Assembly (NCBI RefSeq): GCF_035917335.1 | Contig: NZ_CP109067.1 | Span: 6,943,001 to 7,007,000, forward strand | Origin: Micromonospora sp. NBC_01813 | Lineage (GTDB): Bacteria; Actinomycetota; Actinomycetes; Mycobacteriales; Micromonosporaceae | Direction: 5' to 3' | DNA: 64,000 nt | In this document: in pieces, positions 39,438-48,602 of the stretch | Layout: every line of letters begins with the position of its first letter | How positions within the stretch are numbered: the first letter of the stretch is position 1 | The notes under the pieces: generated by a model | What the model was told of the DNA's origin: nothing | Seen by the model: only the letters and a program-made list of their open reading frames with translations | The model's database searches: none | Position numbers and translations under genes: made by a program

Positions 39438-40235
39438 ATGCTGCTGCCAGACAAGACAGCTGTAATTTATGGTGGTGGCGGCGCAATCGGCTCTGCGACG
39501 GCCCGTGCCTTCGCCCGCGAGGGCGCTCAGGTCTACCTTGCCGGACGCACACTGACCAAGTTGGAAGCGGTCGCCGACGAGATCCGCCGAGCTGGCGGGA
39601 AAGCCGAGGTCGCACAGGTCGACGCGATGGACGAGATGGCCGTCGGTGAGCACGCCGACGAGGTTGCCAAGGCCGCGGGTGGCATCGATATCGCACTCAA
39701 CGCGGTGGGCGTCATGCATGTTCAAGGTACGACGTTCGAGCACCTGTCGCTTGCGGACTATCAGCAGCCGATCAGTGCGTACACCCGTACCCACTTCATC
39801 ACGGCCAAGGCCGTGGCGAAACACATGGTCCGGCAGGGTTCCGGAGTGATTCTCATGTTGTCGACGCCGGGGTCGCGCATTCCCGGCACAGGATTCCTCG
39901 GCTTCGGGGTGACGTGCGCGGCGATCGAGACGACGTCGCGCCTACTCGCGGTGGAGCTTGGCCCGAGTGGGATTCGCGTCGTCTGCCTGCGCCCCGATGC
40001 CATCCCCGAGGCGGTCGCCGCCGGCTCGCACAGCCGTGACGTGTTCGCGCCGGCCGCTGCGAAGGCCGGCCTCACCGTCTCGGACATGCTGGCGGGCGCC
40101 GCGGGGAACACCCTGCTCAAGCGCCTTCCCACGCTGTCGGAGGTCGCCGACACCGCAGCCTTCCTGGCCTCTGACCGGGCCTCGGCGATCACGGGCGCGG
40201 TGACGAACGTGACCTGCGGCTCGCTGGTGGACTGA
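39438..40235 (+). CDS. SDR-family protein lacking the usual Tyr-Lys pair
   Basis: A 265-residue Rossmann-fold protein. The cofactor loop GGGGAIGSATARAFA and NAVG motif are present, and the helix after beta-5 leads to LMLSTPGSRIPGTGFLGFGV. Where active SDRs have Tyr-x3-Lys, this protein reads FGVTCAAIETTSRLL, so neither residue is in place. It may be a non-catalytic or re-purposed SDR, or use another proton donor. AGAGGGAG precedes ATG 39438. A terminator hairpin follows directly. It is convergent with the tailoring operon. Confidence 0.85.
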   Translation: MLLPDKTAVIYGGGGAIGSATARAFAREGAQVYLAGRTLTKLEAVADEIRRAGGKAEVAQVDAMDEMAVGEHADEVAKAAGGIDIALNAVGVMHVQGTTFEHLSLADYQQPISAYTRTHFITAKAVAKHMVRQGSGVILMLSTPGSRIPGTGFLGFGVTCAAIETTSRLLAVELGPSGIRVVCLRPDAIPEAVAAGSHSRDVFAPAAAKAGLTVSDMLAGAAGNTLLKRLPTLSEVADTAAFLASDRASAITGAVTNVTCGSLVD

Positions 40236-40255
40236 CGGCGTCGCCACGCCGGAGA

Positions 40256-40289
40256 CGGACGCCCCTGGGATGTACGCCAGGGGCGTCCG
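40256..40289. terminator. Bidirectional terminator between SDR and epoxide hydrolase
   Basis: CGGACGCCCCTGG (40256-40268) and CCAGGGGCGTCCG (40277-40289) form a perfect 13-bp stem with an 8-base loop between convergent genes. Confidence 0.88.
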
Positions 40290-40374
40290 CCCGTGCTCGC
40301 GGCAACCATGGCGGTGAGCTGCGCGTCGGACGCCGGACTGCTCCCGTCGGACACCAGCGGCCGGGCCAGGCGAA

Positions 40375-41547
40375 TCAGATCTGAGCCAGCGCGGGCCGCA
40401 GCGAGCGGTAGAACAGGCGTACGTCGTGAACGAACAGGTCTGGCTCCTCCATCGCGAAGAAGTGGCTTCCCCGGTCGTACTCCTGCCAGTGGATGATCGT
40501 GGGCAGGTCACGCTCGGCGAAGCTGCGTACCGGCGGGGTCACGTCCGGTGTGGCGACCGCCACGCCGATCGGCACGGTGAGGGGTTCCCGTGCACCGGGG
40601 GTGAACCACTTGCCGAGGTACTCGTTCGACTCGTAGTAGAGCTGAGCGGAGGAACCGGCGGTGCCGGTGAGCCAGTAGAGCATCACGTTGGTCAGCAGCA
40701 GGTCCCGGTCGATCGCGTCCTCGGGTACGTTCGACGACTCGGTCCATTCACGGAACTTCTCGATGATCCAGGCGAGCTGGCCGACCGGCGAGTCGTGGAG
40801 TCCGTAGCTCACCGTCTGGGGACGTGTCGCCTGCAACCTCGCGTACCCGGAAAGCTCCGTCTGGTACCGCTCGAGCCGGTCGAGCCGGACTCTGTCGACC
40901 TCACCGAGGTTGTCGAGTTCGGCGGGGTCTCCACTCGTCGGCGTGAGTAGCAGGTTGACGTGCACCCCGGCGACGTGCTGGGGGTCGATCTTGCCCAACT
41001 CGAGTGAGATGAACGAGCCCCAGTCTCCACCCTGTGCGCCGTACGACTCGTACCCGAGGCGGCTCATCAGCACGGCCCAGGCGTGGGCGATACGCGGGAT
41101 GTGCCAACCGGTCTGGTTCAGCGGTCCGGAGAAGCCGTGGCCGGGGATCGACGGCACCACGAGGTGGAACGCGTCCGCCGGGTTTCCGCCGTGTGCGGCC
41201 GGATCGGTCAGCGGTCCGATCGACGGGAGGAACTCGACGATGGAGCCGGGCCAGCCGTGGGTGAGCAGCAGCGGCATGGCGGTGGGCTCGGGGGAGCGGA
41301 TATGCAGGAAGTGAACGTTCTCGCCGTCGATCTCAGTGGTGAACTGGGGGTACGCGTTGAGTTGGTGCTCGGCCTTGCGCCAGTCGTACGTGGTCCGCCA
41401 GTACTCGACGAGTTCCTTGAGGTAGTCCAGCGGCACGCCCCGGCTCCACCCGACGCCGGGCAGTTCGGTGGGCCACCGGGTCTCCGACAGGCGGCGGTGC
41501 AGATCGTCCAGGTCTTTCTGTGGAATGTCGATCCGGAACGGGTACAT
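40375..41547 (-). CDS. Epoxide hydrolase with N-terminal EHN domain
   Basis: A 390-residue alpha/beta hydrolase opening [20 protein letters not shown] (EHN domain). The oxyanion motif HGWPGS, nucleophile Asp in [11 protein letters not shown] and His in [11 protein letters not shown] are in place. It opens epoxides to diols. Twelve bases separate it from the monooxygenase gene upstream, so both share a transcript. Similar enzymes act on epoxides made during polyketide tailoring; a flavoprotein epoxidase-like gene lies 4.3 kb away. Confidence 0.92.
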   Translation of the reverse strand: MYPFRIDIPQKDLDDLHRRLSETRWPTELPGVGWSRGVPLDYLKELVEYWRTTYDWRKAEHQLNAYPQFTTEIDGENVHFLHIRSPEPTAMPLLLTHGWPGSIVEFLPSIGPLTDPAAHGGNPADAFHLVVPSIPGHGFSGPLNQTGWHIPRIAHAWAVLMSRLGYESYGAQGGDWGSFISLELGKIDPQHVAGVHVNLLLTPTSGDPAELDNLGEVDRVRLDRLERYQTELSGYARLQATRPQTVSYGLHDSPVGQLAWIIEKFREWTESSNVPEDAIDRDLLLTNVMLYWLTGTAGSSAQLYYESNEYLGKWFTPGAREPLTVPIGVAVATPDVTPPVRSFAERDLPTIIHWQEYDRGSHFFAMEEPDLFVHDVRLFYRSLRPALAQI

Positions 41548-41559
41548 CGTGCCAACCTC

Positions 41560-42732
41560 TCAGATGAAGGGTGTGTTCGGCTCCAGCCCACACAGCACTC
41601 GCCCGTACACTTCGGCGGTCGTATTCGGGTGCATCAGAGCGTGCAGGTTCATGGTCTGCACGTCGCGCTCGATCCGTTGGATCGGAACGCTCTCGTGCAC
41701 CGACGACCCACCGCTTGCCGTATTGAGAAGGTCTACCGCCGACTTGGTGAGTTGAAACGCGCGCCCGGTACTTGCCCGGGTACGTACTCGCTCTTCAAGG
41801 GTCCAGGACTCCTTGGTGTCACACAGTTGTGCCACCCGGCGTGCGTGGAACTCGACTTCGTCGATCAGCAGACTGGCCTGCGCCACCTGGAGGTGCGTTA
41901 TCGGCGCGGTGCTCTGGCTTTCATAGGCGGTGTAGGTGATCCCGCGACTGGGTAGACGCTCGAGGAAGTTGTCTCGGGCAGCCTGGGCCAGACCGACCGC
42001 GGTGCCGATGAACGAGGCGCAGCCGACCGGCATCAACGGCGTCTGGTAAACCGGTCGGTTCGCGTTGGCCACGGACGCGTACTGGTCCTGGAGTACCGAG
42101 ATGGTGGAGAGTAGCCGGTGCTCGGGGACGAACACGTCCTTGGCGACGGTGGTGACGCTGCCGGTGCCCTTCAGACCGGCAACGTGCCAGTCGTCGACGA
42201 TCTCGAGTTCGTCGACGGGTACCAGGCCGAGCATGGGGATCTGGTCCTGCCCGTTCGGTGCCGGGACGAGAGCGACGATCACCTGCCAGTCGCTGTGCAA
42301 CGCGCCACTGACGAAGTGCCAGCTCCCGTTGACTACCAGACCGCCGTCCTTGGGTGTGCCGACCGCCGTCGGGCTCAGGACTCCGCAGACCCGGGCATCG
42401 GGATTGGCGAAAACCTCGTCCTGTGCCTCGTCCGAGAACATGCACGCCATCCAGCCGCACGTGTACCAGACCGACAGGGTCCATGCGGCCGAGCCGTCGC
42501 CGCGGCCGATCGCGGCGCAGACGTCCACCATCGTGCGGGAGTCGCCCTCGTTTCCGCCGTAACGTGCGGGGGCCCGCAGCCGCAGCAGTCCGCTGGCGGT
42601 GAGGGCCTCAAGGGATTCTTCGTGCAGGCGCCGGTTTGCCTCTGTCCAGAGGGAATGATTACGAAGGGTCGGCGCAAGTTCTGTTGCCCGGCGGACGGCT
42701 TCCGTCCGTAACGGTGCCTCTGTTGTCGACAT
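41560..42732 (-). CDS. Acyl-CoA-dehydrogenase-fold flavin monooxygenase (copy 1)
   Basis: A 390-residue protein with the acyl-CoA dehydrogenase fold but the marks of two-component hydroxylases (HsaA/HpaB-like): LRLRAPARYGGNEGDSRTMV, GRGDGSAAWTLSVWYTCGWM, and ELEIVDDWHVAGLKGTGSVT. It would use reduced flavin from a separate reductase to hydroxylate an aromatic or polyketide substrate. A close paralogue is encoded at 47261. ATG 42732 is preferred; GAGGAG lies 14 bases upstream, and ATG 42768 is possible. It starts an operon with the epoxide hydrolase. Confidence 0.85.
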   Translation of the reverse strand: MSTTEAPLRTEAVRRATELAPTLRNHSLWTEANRRLHEESLEALTASGLLRLRAPARYGGNEGDSRTMVDVCAAIGRGDGSAAWTLSVWYTCGWMACMFSDEAQDEVFANPDARVCGVLSPTAVGTPKDGGLVVNGSWHFVSGALHSDWQVIVALVPAPNGQDQIPMLGLVPVDELEIVDDWHVAGLKGTGSVTTVAKDVFVPEHRLLSTISVLQDQYASVANANRPVYQTPLMPVGCASFIGTAVGLAQAARDNFLERLPSRGITYTAYESQSTAPITHLQVAQASLLIDEVEFHARRVAQLCDTKESWTLEERVRTRASTGRAFQLTKSAVDLLNTASGGSSVHESVPIQRIERDVQTMNLHALMHPNTTAEVYGRVLCGLEPNTPFI

Positions 42733-42912
42733 GCGTCGAGGATGCTCCTCGATCGCGATGCGGGTCATCTTTTGAAGTGCTCGAGTTCCGTCGACTGAGA
42801 AGGCGGGTCGATTTCCTGTGGTGCCGCTTCGTCATTCGGTCGTCGGACATGACCTTGACGCGGGTGCCGGTAACGCGACCGGCGCCCGCGACAAGGTGTC
42901 GATCTGGTGGTC

Positions 42913-44370
42913 CTAATCTGTCGCTTGCGCGAGGGCTGGCGTCGGCGTGCCTGCTGGTGATCCCGTTTCCTCCCGTGGAGGGCGTACCAGAAAGATTGCG
43001 AAAAGCATCCCGATGACAGCAAAGGCGACGCAGGCGATAAATGCTGATTGGTAGCCCTCGGTGAGGGCGACTTTGTCCGTCGCGGATCCGGTGACTGCCA
43101 AGGCCACGGTGGAACAGATGGCGACTCCCAGCGCTCCACCGATCTGGAACGACGCCGTGTTGATGCCCGAGGCGAGACCAGCCTCCTGCGCGGCCACGCC
43201 GGTCTGCGAGGCGATCGTCGCCGCGACGTAGCAGCCGCCGAGACCAGGACCGAAGATCAGCAGCGGCAGCAGGATGTCACCCAGGTAGCTGCCGGTCGGG
43301 GAGATCCGGGAGAGCAGCAGGCAGCCCACCCCGAGCAGCGCCATCGAAGCGGCGGCGACCGGCCGGAAGCCGATTCGGGTGACGAACGCCTGTCCGGCGG
43401 CCGACGCGACGACGGTCATGACGGTCATCGCCGCCATGCCCAACCCGAACAGCAGCGCGCTGTATCCGAGGACCTGCTGGGCATACAGGGAGACAAGCAG
43501 CCCCATCCCGAAGCCGATCATGCCGAGAAGCAGCATGACGGTGTTGCCACCGACCAGGATGCCGGACTTGAAGATCCGCAACGGCACGAGTGGCGCCGGT
43601 GAGCGTGACTCCACCGTCAGGAAGACAGCGAAGACCACCGCGGCGCCGACCAGCAGCCCCAGGGTCTGCAGGCTGATCCAGCCGACGGTCGGAGCCTCGA
43701 CGACCGCGTAGACCAGCAGCACCATGGCTATCGTGATGCTGGCCGCTCCGGCGAAGTCGAACGAGCGCGGGCCTTCGATGCGGCTTTCCCGCAGCAGGAT
43801 CGGGCCGAAACCGAGCAGGGCCAACGCGATCGGGATATTGAGGTAGAAGATCCACTCCCAACCCAGCAGGTCCGTGACAGGTCCGCCGACCAGTAGCGCC
43901 GCAGTCGCGCCGAATCCGGCGACGCCGGACCACACGCCGAGTGCCTTGTTTCGTTCGGAGCCTTCTTGGAAGGTCGTGACCAGGATCGACAGCGCCGTCG
44001 GTGCCATCATCGCGGCCGAGGCGCCCTGCAGGGTGCGGGCACCGATCAGGACGGCTCCCGTCCAGGCAAGACCGCACAACAGCGAAGAGATCAGAAACAA
44101 AGAGGTGCCAATGAAGAACATCCGTCGCCGGCCCAGGAGGTCCGCCGCGCGACCGCCGAGCATGAGAAAGCCGCCGAAGGTCAGCAGGTACGCACTGAGC
44201 ACCCATTGCTCCGACCCGGCAGAGAACTCCAGGTCACGCTCGATGGACGGGATCGCCAGCAGGACGATCTGTGCGTCGAGGTTCACTACGAACATCGCCG
44301 TGCACAACAGTGCCAGGGCTTTCCATCGCCGCGGATCAGGGGTCGAACCGACGGCAGCATCAGAGATCAT
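42913..44370 (-). CDS. MFS drug exporter, DHA2 (14-helix) type
   Basis: A 485-residue membrane transporter with 14 predicted helices. Motif A follows helix 2 (GGRAADLLGRRRMFFIG), and motif C, typical of exporters, reads VAGFGATAALLVGGPVTD. QacA/EmrB relatives expel toxic compounds by proton antiport. Lying among tailoring enzymes, it probably exports the cluster product and gives self-protection. The 257 bases upstream (44371-44627) hold an AT-rich stretch that may contain its promoter. Confidence 0.92.
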   Translation of the reverse strand: MISDAAVGSTPDPRRWKALALLCTAMFVVNLDAQIVLLAIPSIERDLEFSAGSEQWVLSAYLLTFGGFLMLGGRAADLLGRRRMFFIGTSLFLISSLLCGLAWTGAVLIGARTLQGASAAMMAPTALSILVTTFQEGSERNKALGVWSGVAGFGATAALLVGGPVTDLLGWEWIFYLNIPIALALLGFGPILLRESRIEGPRSFDFAGAASITIAMVLLVYAVVEAPTVGWISLQTLGLLVGAAVVFAVFLTVESRSPAPLVPLRIFKSGILVGGNTVMLLLGMIGFGMGLLVSLYAQQVLGYSALLFGLGMAAMTVMTVVASAAGQAFVTRIGFRPVAAASMALLGVGCLLLSRISPTGSYLGDILLPLLIFGPGLGGCYVAATIASQTGVAAQEAGLASGINTASFQIGGALGVAICSTVALAVTGSATDKVALTEGYQSAFIACVAFAVIGMLFAIFLVRPPREETGSPAGTPTPALAQATD

Positions 44371-44627
44371 TAACCCTCCCAGATATACGGTGACGGCAAT
44401 CTATAACGGACTCTTCGGAACTGCAACCAGCCTGCCGTCGTTGCGGAGAGTCCCTTGTGTCTGGCTTGGTGACGGTTGGATGCTGTAGGCGCTGAAATCT
44501 GTAGACAGGTGAGAGTGGACACATTGCAATATGGTCAGGACGGGAAGCAGGCACGGCGAAGCGGCCGGGTCAACGGTGCCGGTGCGGCCACCGTCGGCCC
44601 GGCCGCGGGTGCCGGTGTTCCGTCAAG

Positions 44628-45863
44628 TCAAGCCGTTGCCGGCGGGGTCAACCTGACGAGTAGTTCCTTGCGGCCATTCATGATAAAAGTTCCCTGTGGC
44701 CGAACCTCCTGTGGCGCGACGGCGAGGGCAATTTCCGGGAATCGCTGGAACAGCGCCGGCAACGCGAACTCGATTTCCTGCATTGCCAGCGGGTAGCCGA
44801 TGCAGCGGTAGATACCGTGGCCGAAGGACAGATGTTCCTTGTTCGTCCGCGTGGCGTCGAACTGGTCCGCATCCTCGCCGTTGACCGCCGGATCCCGGCC
44901 GATTCCCGCGAAACCGATCAACACCGGTTCGCCCTTGGGAATGGTGACTCCGGCAATCTCGACGTCCTCGGTCGGGAAGCGGAACGGCAGATGCGCCACC
45001 GGTGCCTCGACCCGCAGGGTCTCTTCGATCACGTCTGACCACCCGACGGTTCCGGTGCGTACGAGATCGCGCTGATCGGGCATGGTCAGCATGGCGTGGA
45101 CGGCGTTGACGATGAGGTTCATCACCGGCTCCGTCCCGGTGGCCAGCAGGAGGAACAGCGTGCCGACGAGCTCGGATTCAGTGAGCCTGGAGCCGTCCTC
45201 CTCCTGGGCGGCGATCAGATCCGAGGTCAGGTCGTCGCCCGGGTTGCGCCGCTTGTCCTCGACGAAGGCGTGCATCACCTTGTGCCACTGCTCGATGTTG
45301 GCGGTCACCTCTTCCGGGGTGAGGGTCGTGTCGACGTTCTGCTCGCCGCCACGCAGGACCTCGGCCCGGCTCTCCTCCGGGACACCGAAGATCTCGCAGA
45401 TGACCCGGGACGGAAAAGGGTGCGCGAAGCGCGCCTTGAGATCGATGACCTCGCCGGTGGCGCAGGAACCCAGTTCGTCGAGCAGATCGTTGGCGACACG
45501 CACCACCTTGGCGCGCATCGCCTCGACGCGCCGTGGGCTGAATGCCTTCGCGGTCAGCCGCCGAAGCCGCGAGTGGTCGCGCCCGTACGCGGTCGTCATG
45601 TTGTCCATCAGTGCCCACCCGATGAGTGGGAAATCCTGGCCGATCTCGCCGTTGGCGAAAGCCGTCCAGTGCTTGCGTGGGTCCTTCGAGAACCGCACAT
45701 CGGTCAACGCCCGTGATGCCGCATCGTGCCCGACGATCGACCAGGCCAGGACGCCGCCGGGCAACTCGACCCGTGACACGGGTCCGTTCGCACGGATTCG
45801 GCGGGCCTCGGCGTGGACGTCTTGTCCGGTTGGGTCGATGACTACGGGGCAGCGTTCGTCCAT
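44628..45863 (-). CDS. Cytochrome P450 with Pro in place of the I-helix Thr
   Basis: A 411-residue soluble actinomycete P450. Heme ligand Cys lies in FGHGIYRCIGYPLA; the ExxR pair is in VIEETLRVEAP. The I-helix reads LLLATGTEPVMNLIV: the acidic Glu is kept but the conserved Thr that helps oxygen activation is Pro. Some biosynthetic P450s also lack this Thr and rely on substrate groups. GGAGG precedes ATG 45863, two bases after the stop of the FAD enzyme, so the two are co-translated. The substrate is probably a secondary metabolite intermediate. Confidence 0.93.
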   Translation of the reverse strand: MDERCPVVIDPTGQDVHAEARRIRANGPVSRVELPGGVLAWSIVGHDAASRALTDVRFSKDPRKHWTAFANGEIGQDFPLIGWALMDNMTTAYGRDHSRLRRLTAKAFSPRRVEAMRAKVVRVANDLLDELGSCATGEVIDLKARFAHPFPSRVICEIFGVPEESRAEVLRGGEQNVDTTLTPEEVTANIEQWHKVMHAFVEDKRRNPGDDLTSDLIAAQEEDGSRLTESELVGTLFLLLATGTEPVMNLIVNAVHAMLTMPDQRDLVRTGTVGWSDVIEETLRVEAPVAHLPFRFPTEDVEIAGVTIPKGEPVLIGFAGIGRDPAVNGEDADQFDATRTNKEHLSFGHGIYRCIGYPLAMQEIEFALPALFQRFPEIALAVAPQEVRPQGTFIMNGRKELLVRLTPPATA

Positions 45864-45865
45864 CC

Positions 45866-47245
45866 CTACCTCCCTGGTTGGGCGGCTAGTGGCGCGGAGA
45901 CGCCGGCTGGCGGCCGGGCCGGCAGCCGACGCAGAACCTTGAACATGGTGTTCGGCCGGAACAGTCGCTGTGGTGGATCGACGAGCGCCGCCGTACGCAG
46001 GAAGGCATTGGTCAGCGCGGCGTCGTGCACAGCGGCCCGCTGCAGCCGACCCAGGTAGGCGTTCACCAGCCGGATCCTCGGTGTCCGTCGTCCTTCGACG
46101 CCGGCGTATCCGAGGTCCGACGCGGCCGAGACGTCCCACGGAGCGGCGATGTCGCGCGCGATGTCCCGGAAGTAGTCGGCGGCGGCCGGCACGGCACCGT
46201 TGGCCAGATGCCGTTGCAAGGTGAGCGACTCGAGCGCCGCTGCGGTCATGCCCTGGCCGTAGACCGGGTTGAAACTGCAGACGGCGTCGCCGATCACCAG
46301 ATAGTTCTCCGGAAAGCGGGGCAGTTTGTCGTATCTCCGCCGCATGCTTGCGGGGAACTGGTGTGTCACCGGGTCGTCGATCGGCTCCGCGTCCCTGATC
46401 GCTTCGTACACCGTGCGCACCGGGAGCGATTTCACGAACTCCAGGAACCCGTCGGGGTCGGTGGGCGGGTGGTCGCCGAGGATGCCGGTGAGGGACAGTT
46501 CGATTCGGTTGCCGTCGCCGGGCAGCCGGTAGAAGAACGCGCCTCTCGGCATGGCCGGGGTGGCAACCGGGATGATGGCGATGTCGCTACCGAGTGGATC
46601 GGAGTTCAACCGGTAGTGCCGCGTGGTGTAGGCCAGGCCGATCTTGACCCGGTCCTCCTCGGGGCGGTCGTAGCCCAACTCGTGAAGCCAGGCCGGCGTT
46701 CGCGAACCGCGGCCGGTGGCGTCGACCACCAGGTCCGCCTCGATCACCTCCTCCGTGTCCGAGTCGCGGGCCCGGACCCGCGCTCCGGTGATCCGCGTGC
46801 CGTCGGCCGTCGAGGTGAGCCCGATGATGTCGGTGCGGTCCCGCAGCCGGACCGCGTCGATGGCCTGCACCCGGCCACGCAGGTGGTACTCGAGCACCGG
46901 TCGGGTCGCCGGGATGGACACGAGCCCGGAACGACCAGGCTTGAGCCGTCGCCCGTTGAAGTACCAACGGATGTCGGCGTTCACGTCGCCCGGGGTCACC
47001 CCTGCGGTACGCATCTCGGCCTGCAGACCTGGGAACTGGCGTTCGAAGATCTGCTGCCCCTTGCCGAGCAGACCGTGCGCGTGCCGGCCCTGCGGCACGC
47101 TGCGCCGAGGCTCGGCTACCCCGGTCAGTTCGTCCCGGTCGACGAGCACGACTTCCTTGTAGTGGTCGGCCAGCACCCGTGCGGTCAGCAGTGCCGCCAT
47201 GCTGCCACCGAGCAGCAGCGCTCGATCGCCCAACAACTCGCCCAT
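45866..47245 (-). CDS. FAD monooxygenase resembling MonCI/Lsd18 epoxidases
   Basis: A 459-residue flavoprotein. The FAD-binding start is ALLLGGSMAALLTARVLADH, followed by RRSVPQGRHAHGLLGKGQ, the DATGRGSRTPAWL motif and the second FAD motif YLVIGDAVCSFNPVYGQGMT. This order, and the tail region around YAGVEGRRTPRIR, resemble flavin epoxidases of polyether clusters such as MonCI, though other oxidations occur in the family. It is between the copy-2 monooxygenase (15 bases upstream) and the P450 (two bases downstream) in one operon. An epoxide hydrolase nearby would fit an epoxide product. Confidence 0.87.
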   Translation of the reverse strand: MGELLGDRALLLGGSMAALLTARVLADHYKEVVLVDRDELTGVAEPRRSVPQGRHAHGLLGKGQQIFERQFPGLQAEMRTAGVTPGDVNADIRWYFNGRRLKPGRSGLVSIPATRPVLEYHLRGRVQAIDAVRLRDRTDIIGLTSTADGTRITGARVRARDSDTEEVIEADLVVDATGRGSRTPAWLHELGYDRPEEDRVKIGLAYTTRHYRLNSDPLGSDIAIIPVATPAMPRGAFFYRLPGDGNRIELSLTGILGDHPPTDPDGFLEFVKSLPVRTVYEAIRDAEPIDDPVTHQFPASMRRRYDKLPRFPENYLVIGDAVCSFNPVYGQGMTAAALESLTLQRHLANGAVPAAADYFRDIARDIAAPWDVSAASDLGYAGVEGRRTPRIRLVNAYLGRLQRAAVHDAALTNAFLRTAALVDPPQRLFRPNTMFKVLRRLPARPPAGVSAPLAAQPGR

Positions 47246-47260
47246 TGCGCCATCTCCGCT

Positions 47261-48442
47261 CTAGATGTAGAAGGTGTTGGGCTCCAGTCCGCACAGGATC
47301 CGGCCGTACAACTCGTAGTTGGTGTTGGGGTGCAGGATCGCGTGGAGGCTGAGCGCCTCCATGTCGCGGGCAATCCGCTGGATCGGCACGTGCTGGTAGA
47401 TCGACGACGCCCCACTGGCGTTGCGGTAGATGTCGGTCGCCTCCTTGGCCAGTTGAACCGCGCGACCGAGGTCGGCGCGGACCTGGGCCCGCTCGACGAC
47501 GGACCACGCCTCGCCGGAGACCCCCTTGTCGTCCAGCAGGTCCGCGGCGCGGTAGACGTGAAACTCCGCCTCGTCGATCTTCAGAGCGGCCTCGGCGACC
47601 TGCAGGTGGGTGAGCGGGGCGGCACGCTGGCTGTCGTAGCTCGTGTACGTGATCTTCCGCCCGGGCAGGCGTTCGAAGAACGCGTCCCGAGCGGCCTTGA
47701 CGAGCCCGAGCGCGGTGCCCGCCGTCGTCGTCGCGGCGGTCAGCAGCATAGGCACCCGGAAGATCGGAACATCGGCGTTGAGCTGCGACGCGTACTGTTC
47801 CTGCAGCACCGGCGCCAGCGGCAGGATCCGGTGTTGCGGGACGTACAGGTCCCGTACGGCGGTGGTGACGCTGGCCGTGCCGCGAAGACCGACGGTGTGC
47901 CAGTCGTCGACGATCTGCAGCTCCTTGGTCGGCACCAGCGTCATCACCGGCCACATCTCACCGTCGGGTCCGGGGGCGACGACCACGAGTGAGTTCCAGT
48001 CGCTCTGTGAGGCGCCGGTGTTGAACGCCCACTGCCCACTGACGAGGAGCCCGCCGTCCACCGGCGTGCCGGCGCCACCCGGGCTGAGTAGTCCACACAC
48101 CCGGGCGTCCGGAGTCGCGAACACCTCATCCTGGGCCTCGTCCGGGAACAGCCCCACCAGCCAGGAGCAGATCGTCCACACCGCGGTCGTCCAGGCGGCC
48201 GAACCGTCGCCTCGGCCGACTTCGGTGATGGTGTCGACGACGGTACGCATGTTGGCCTGGTAGCCGCCGTATCGGTGTGCGACCCGGAGCTTCAACAGCC
48301 CGGCACCGACGATCGCGTCGATCGTGTCTTCGTGGAGCCGTCTGTTGTCGTCCGCCCAGGCCGCGTGTTTCGCAATGGTCGGCACAACCTCAGCCGCGCG
48401 CCGGACAATGTCTTCCCGGGACGGCGCCGTGGTCGCTGTCAT
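47261..48442 (-). CDS. Acyl-CoA-dehydrogenase-fold flavin monooxygenase (copy 2)
   Basis: A 393-residue paralogue of the protein at 41560: same landmarks LKLRVAHRYGGYQANMRTVV, GRGDGSAAWTTAVWTICSWL, ELQIVDDWHTVGLRGTASVT and the shared tail YGRILCGLEPN. It should be a reduced-flavin-dependent hydroxylase. GGAGG precedes ATG 48442. It is first in the operon with the MonCI-like enzyme and P450. No flavin reductase is in the window. Two copies in one cluster suggest successive hydroxylations of one scaffold. Confidence 0.87.
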   Translation of the reverse strand: MTATTAPSREDIVRRAAEVVPTIAKHAAWADDNRRLHEDTIDAIVGAGLLKLRVAHRYGGYQANMRTVVDTITEVGRGDGSAAWTTAVWTICSWLVGLFPDEAQDEVFATPDARVCGLLSPGGAGTPVDGGLLVSGQWAFNTGASQSDWNSLVVVAPGPDGEMWPVMTLVPTKELQIVDDWHTVGLRGTASVTTAVRDLYVPQHRILPLAPVLQEQYASQLNADVPIFRVPMLLTAATTTAGTALGLVKAARDAFFERLPGRKITYTSYDSQRAAPLTHLQVAEAALKIDEAEFHVYRAADLLDDKGVSGEAWSVVERAQVRADLGRAVQLAKEATDIYRNASGASSIYQHVPIQRIARDMEALSLHAILHPNTNYELYGRILCGLEPNTFYI

Positions 48443-48602
48443 CGATCCTCCTAGTACGGTCAGCCTCGAACGACCTTGGCATTCCGTTACCCGCCAACGC
48501 ATCTCGCCACTTGCGCTGCCGGTCGGGGGTCGGGTCGGCGGCGGCCGGGAGGCACCCAAACAGGACAGAGCAGTGCCGTACGAGCGGCCCGGGAGGCGTG
48601 TG

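Noticed and set aside
38736-48442. An enediyne or polyether biosynthetic cluster
   Set aside because: SgcJ-like, MonCI-like and epoxide hydrolase genes are suggestive, but no synthase or signature cassette is in the window, so only a tailoring cluster is claimed.
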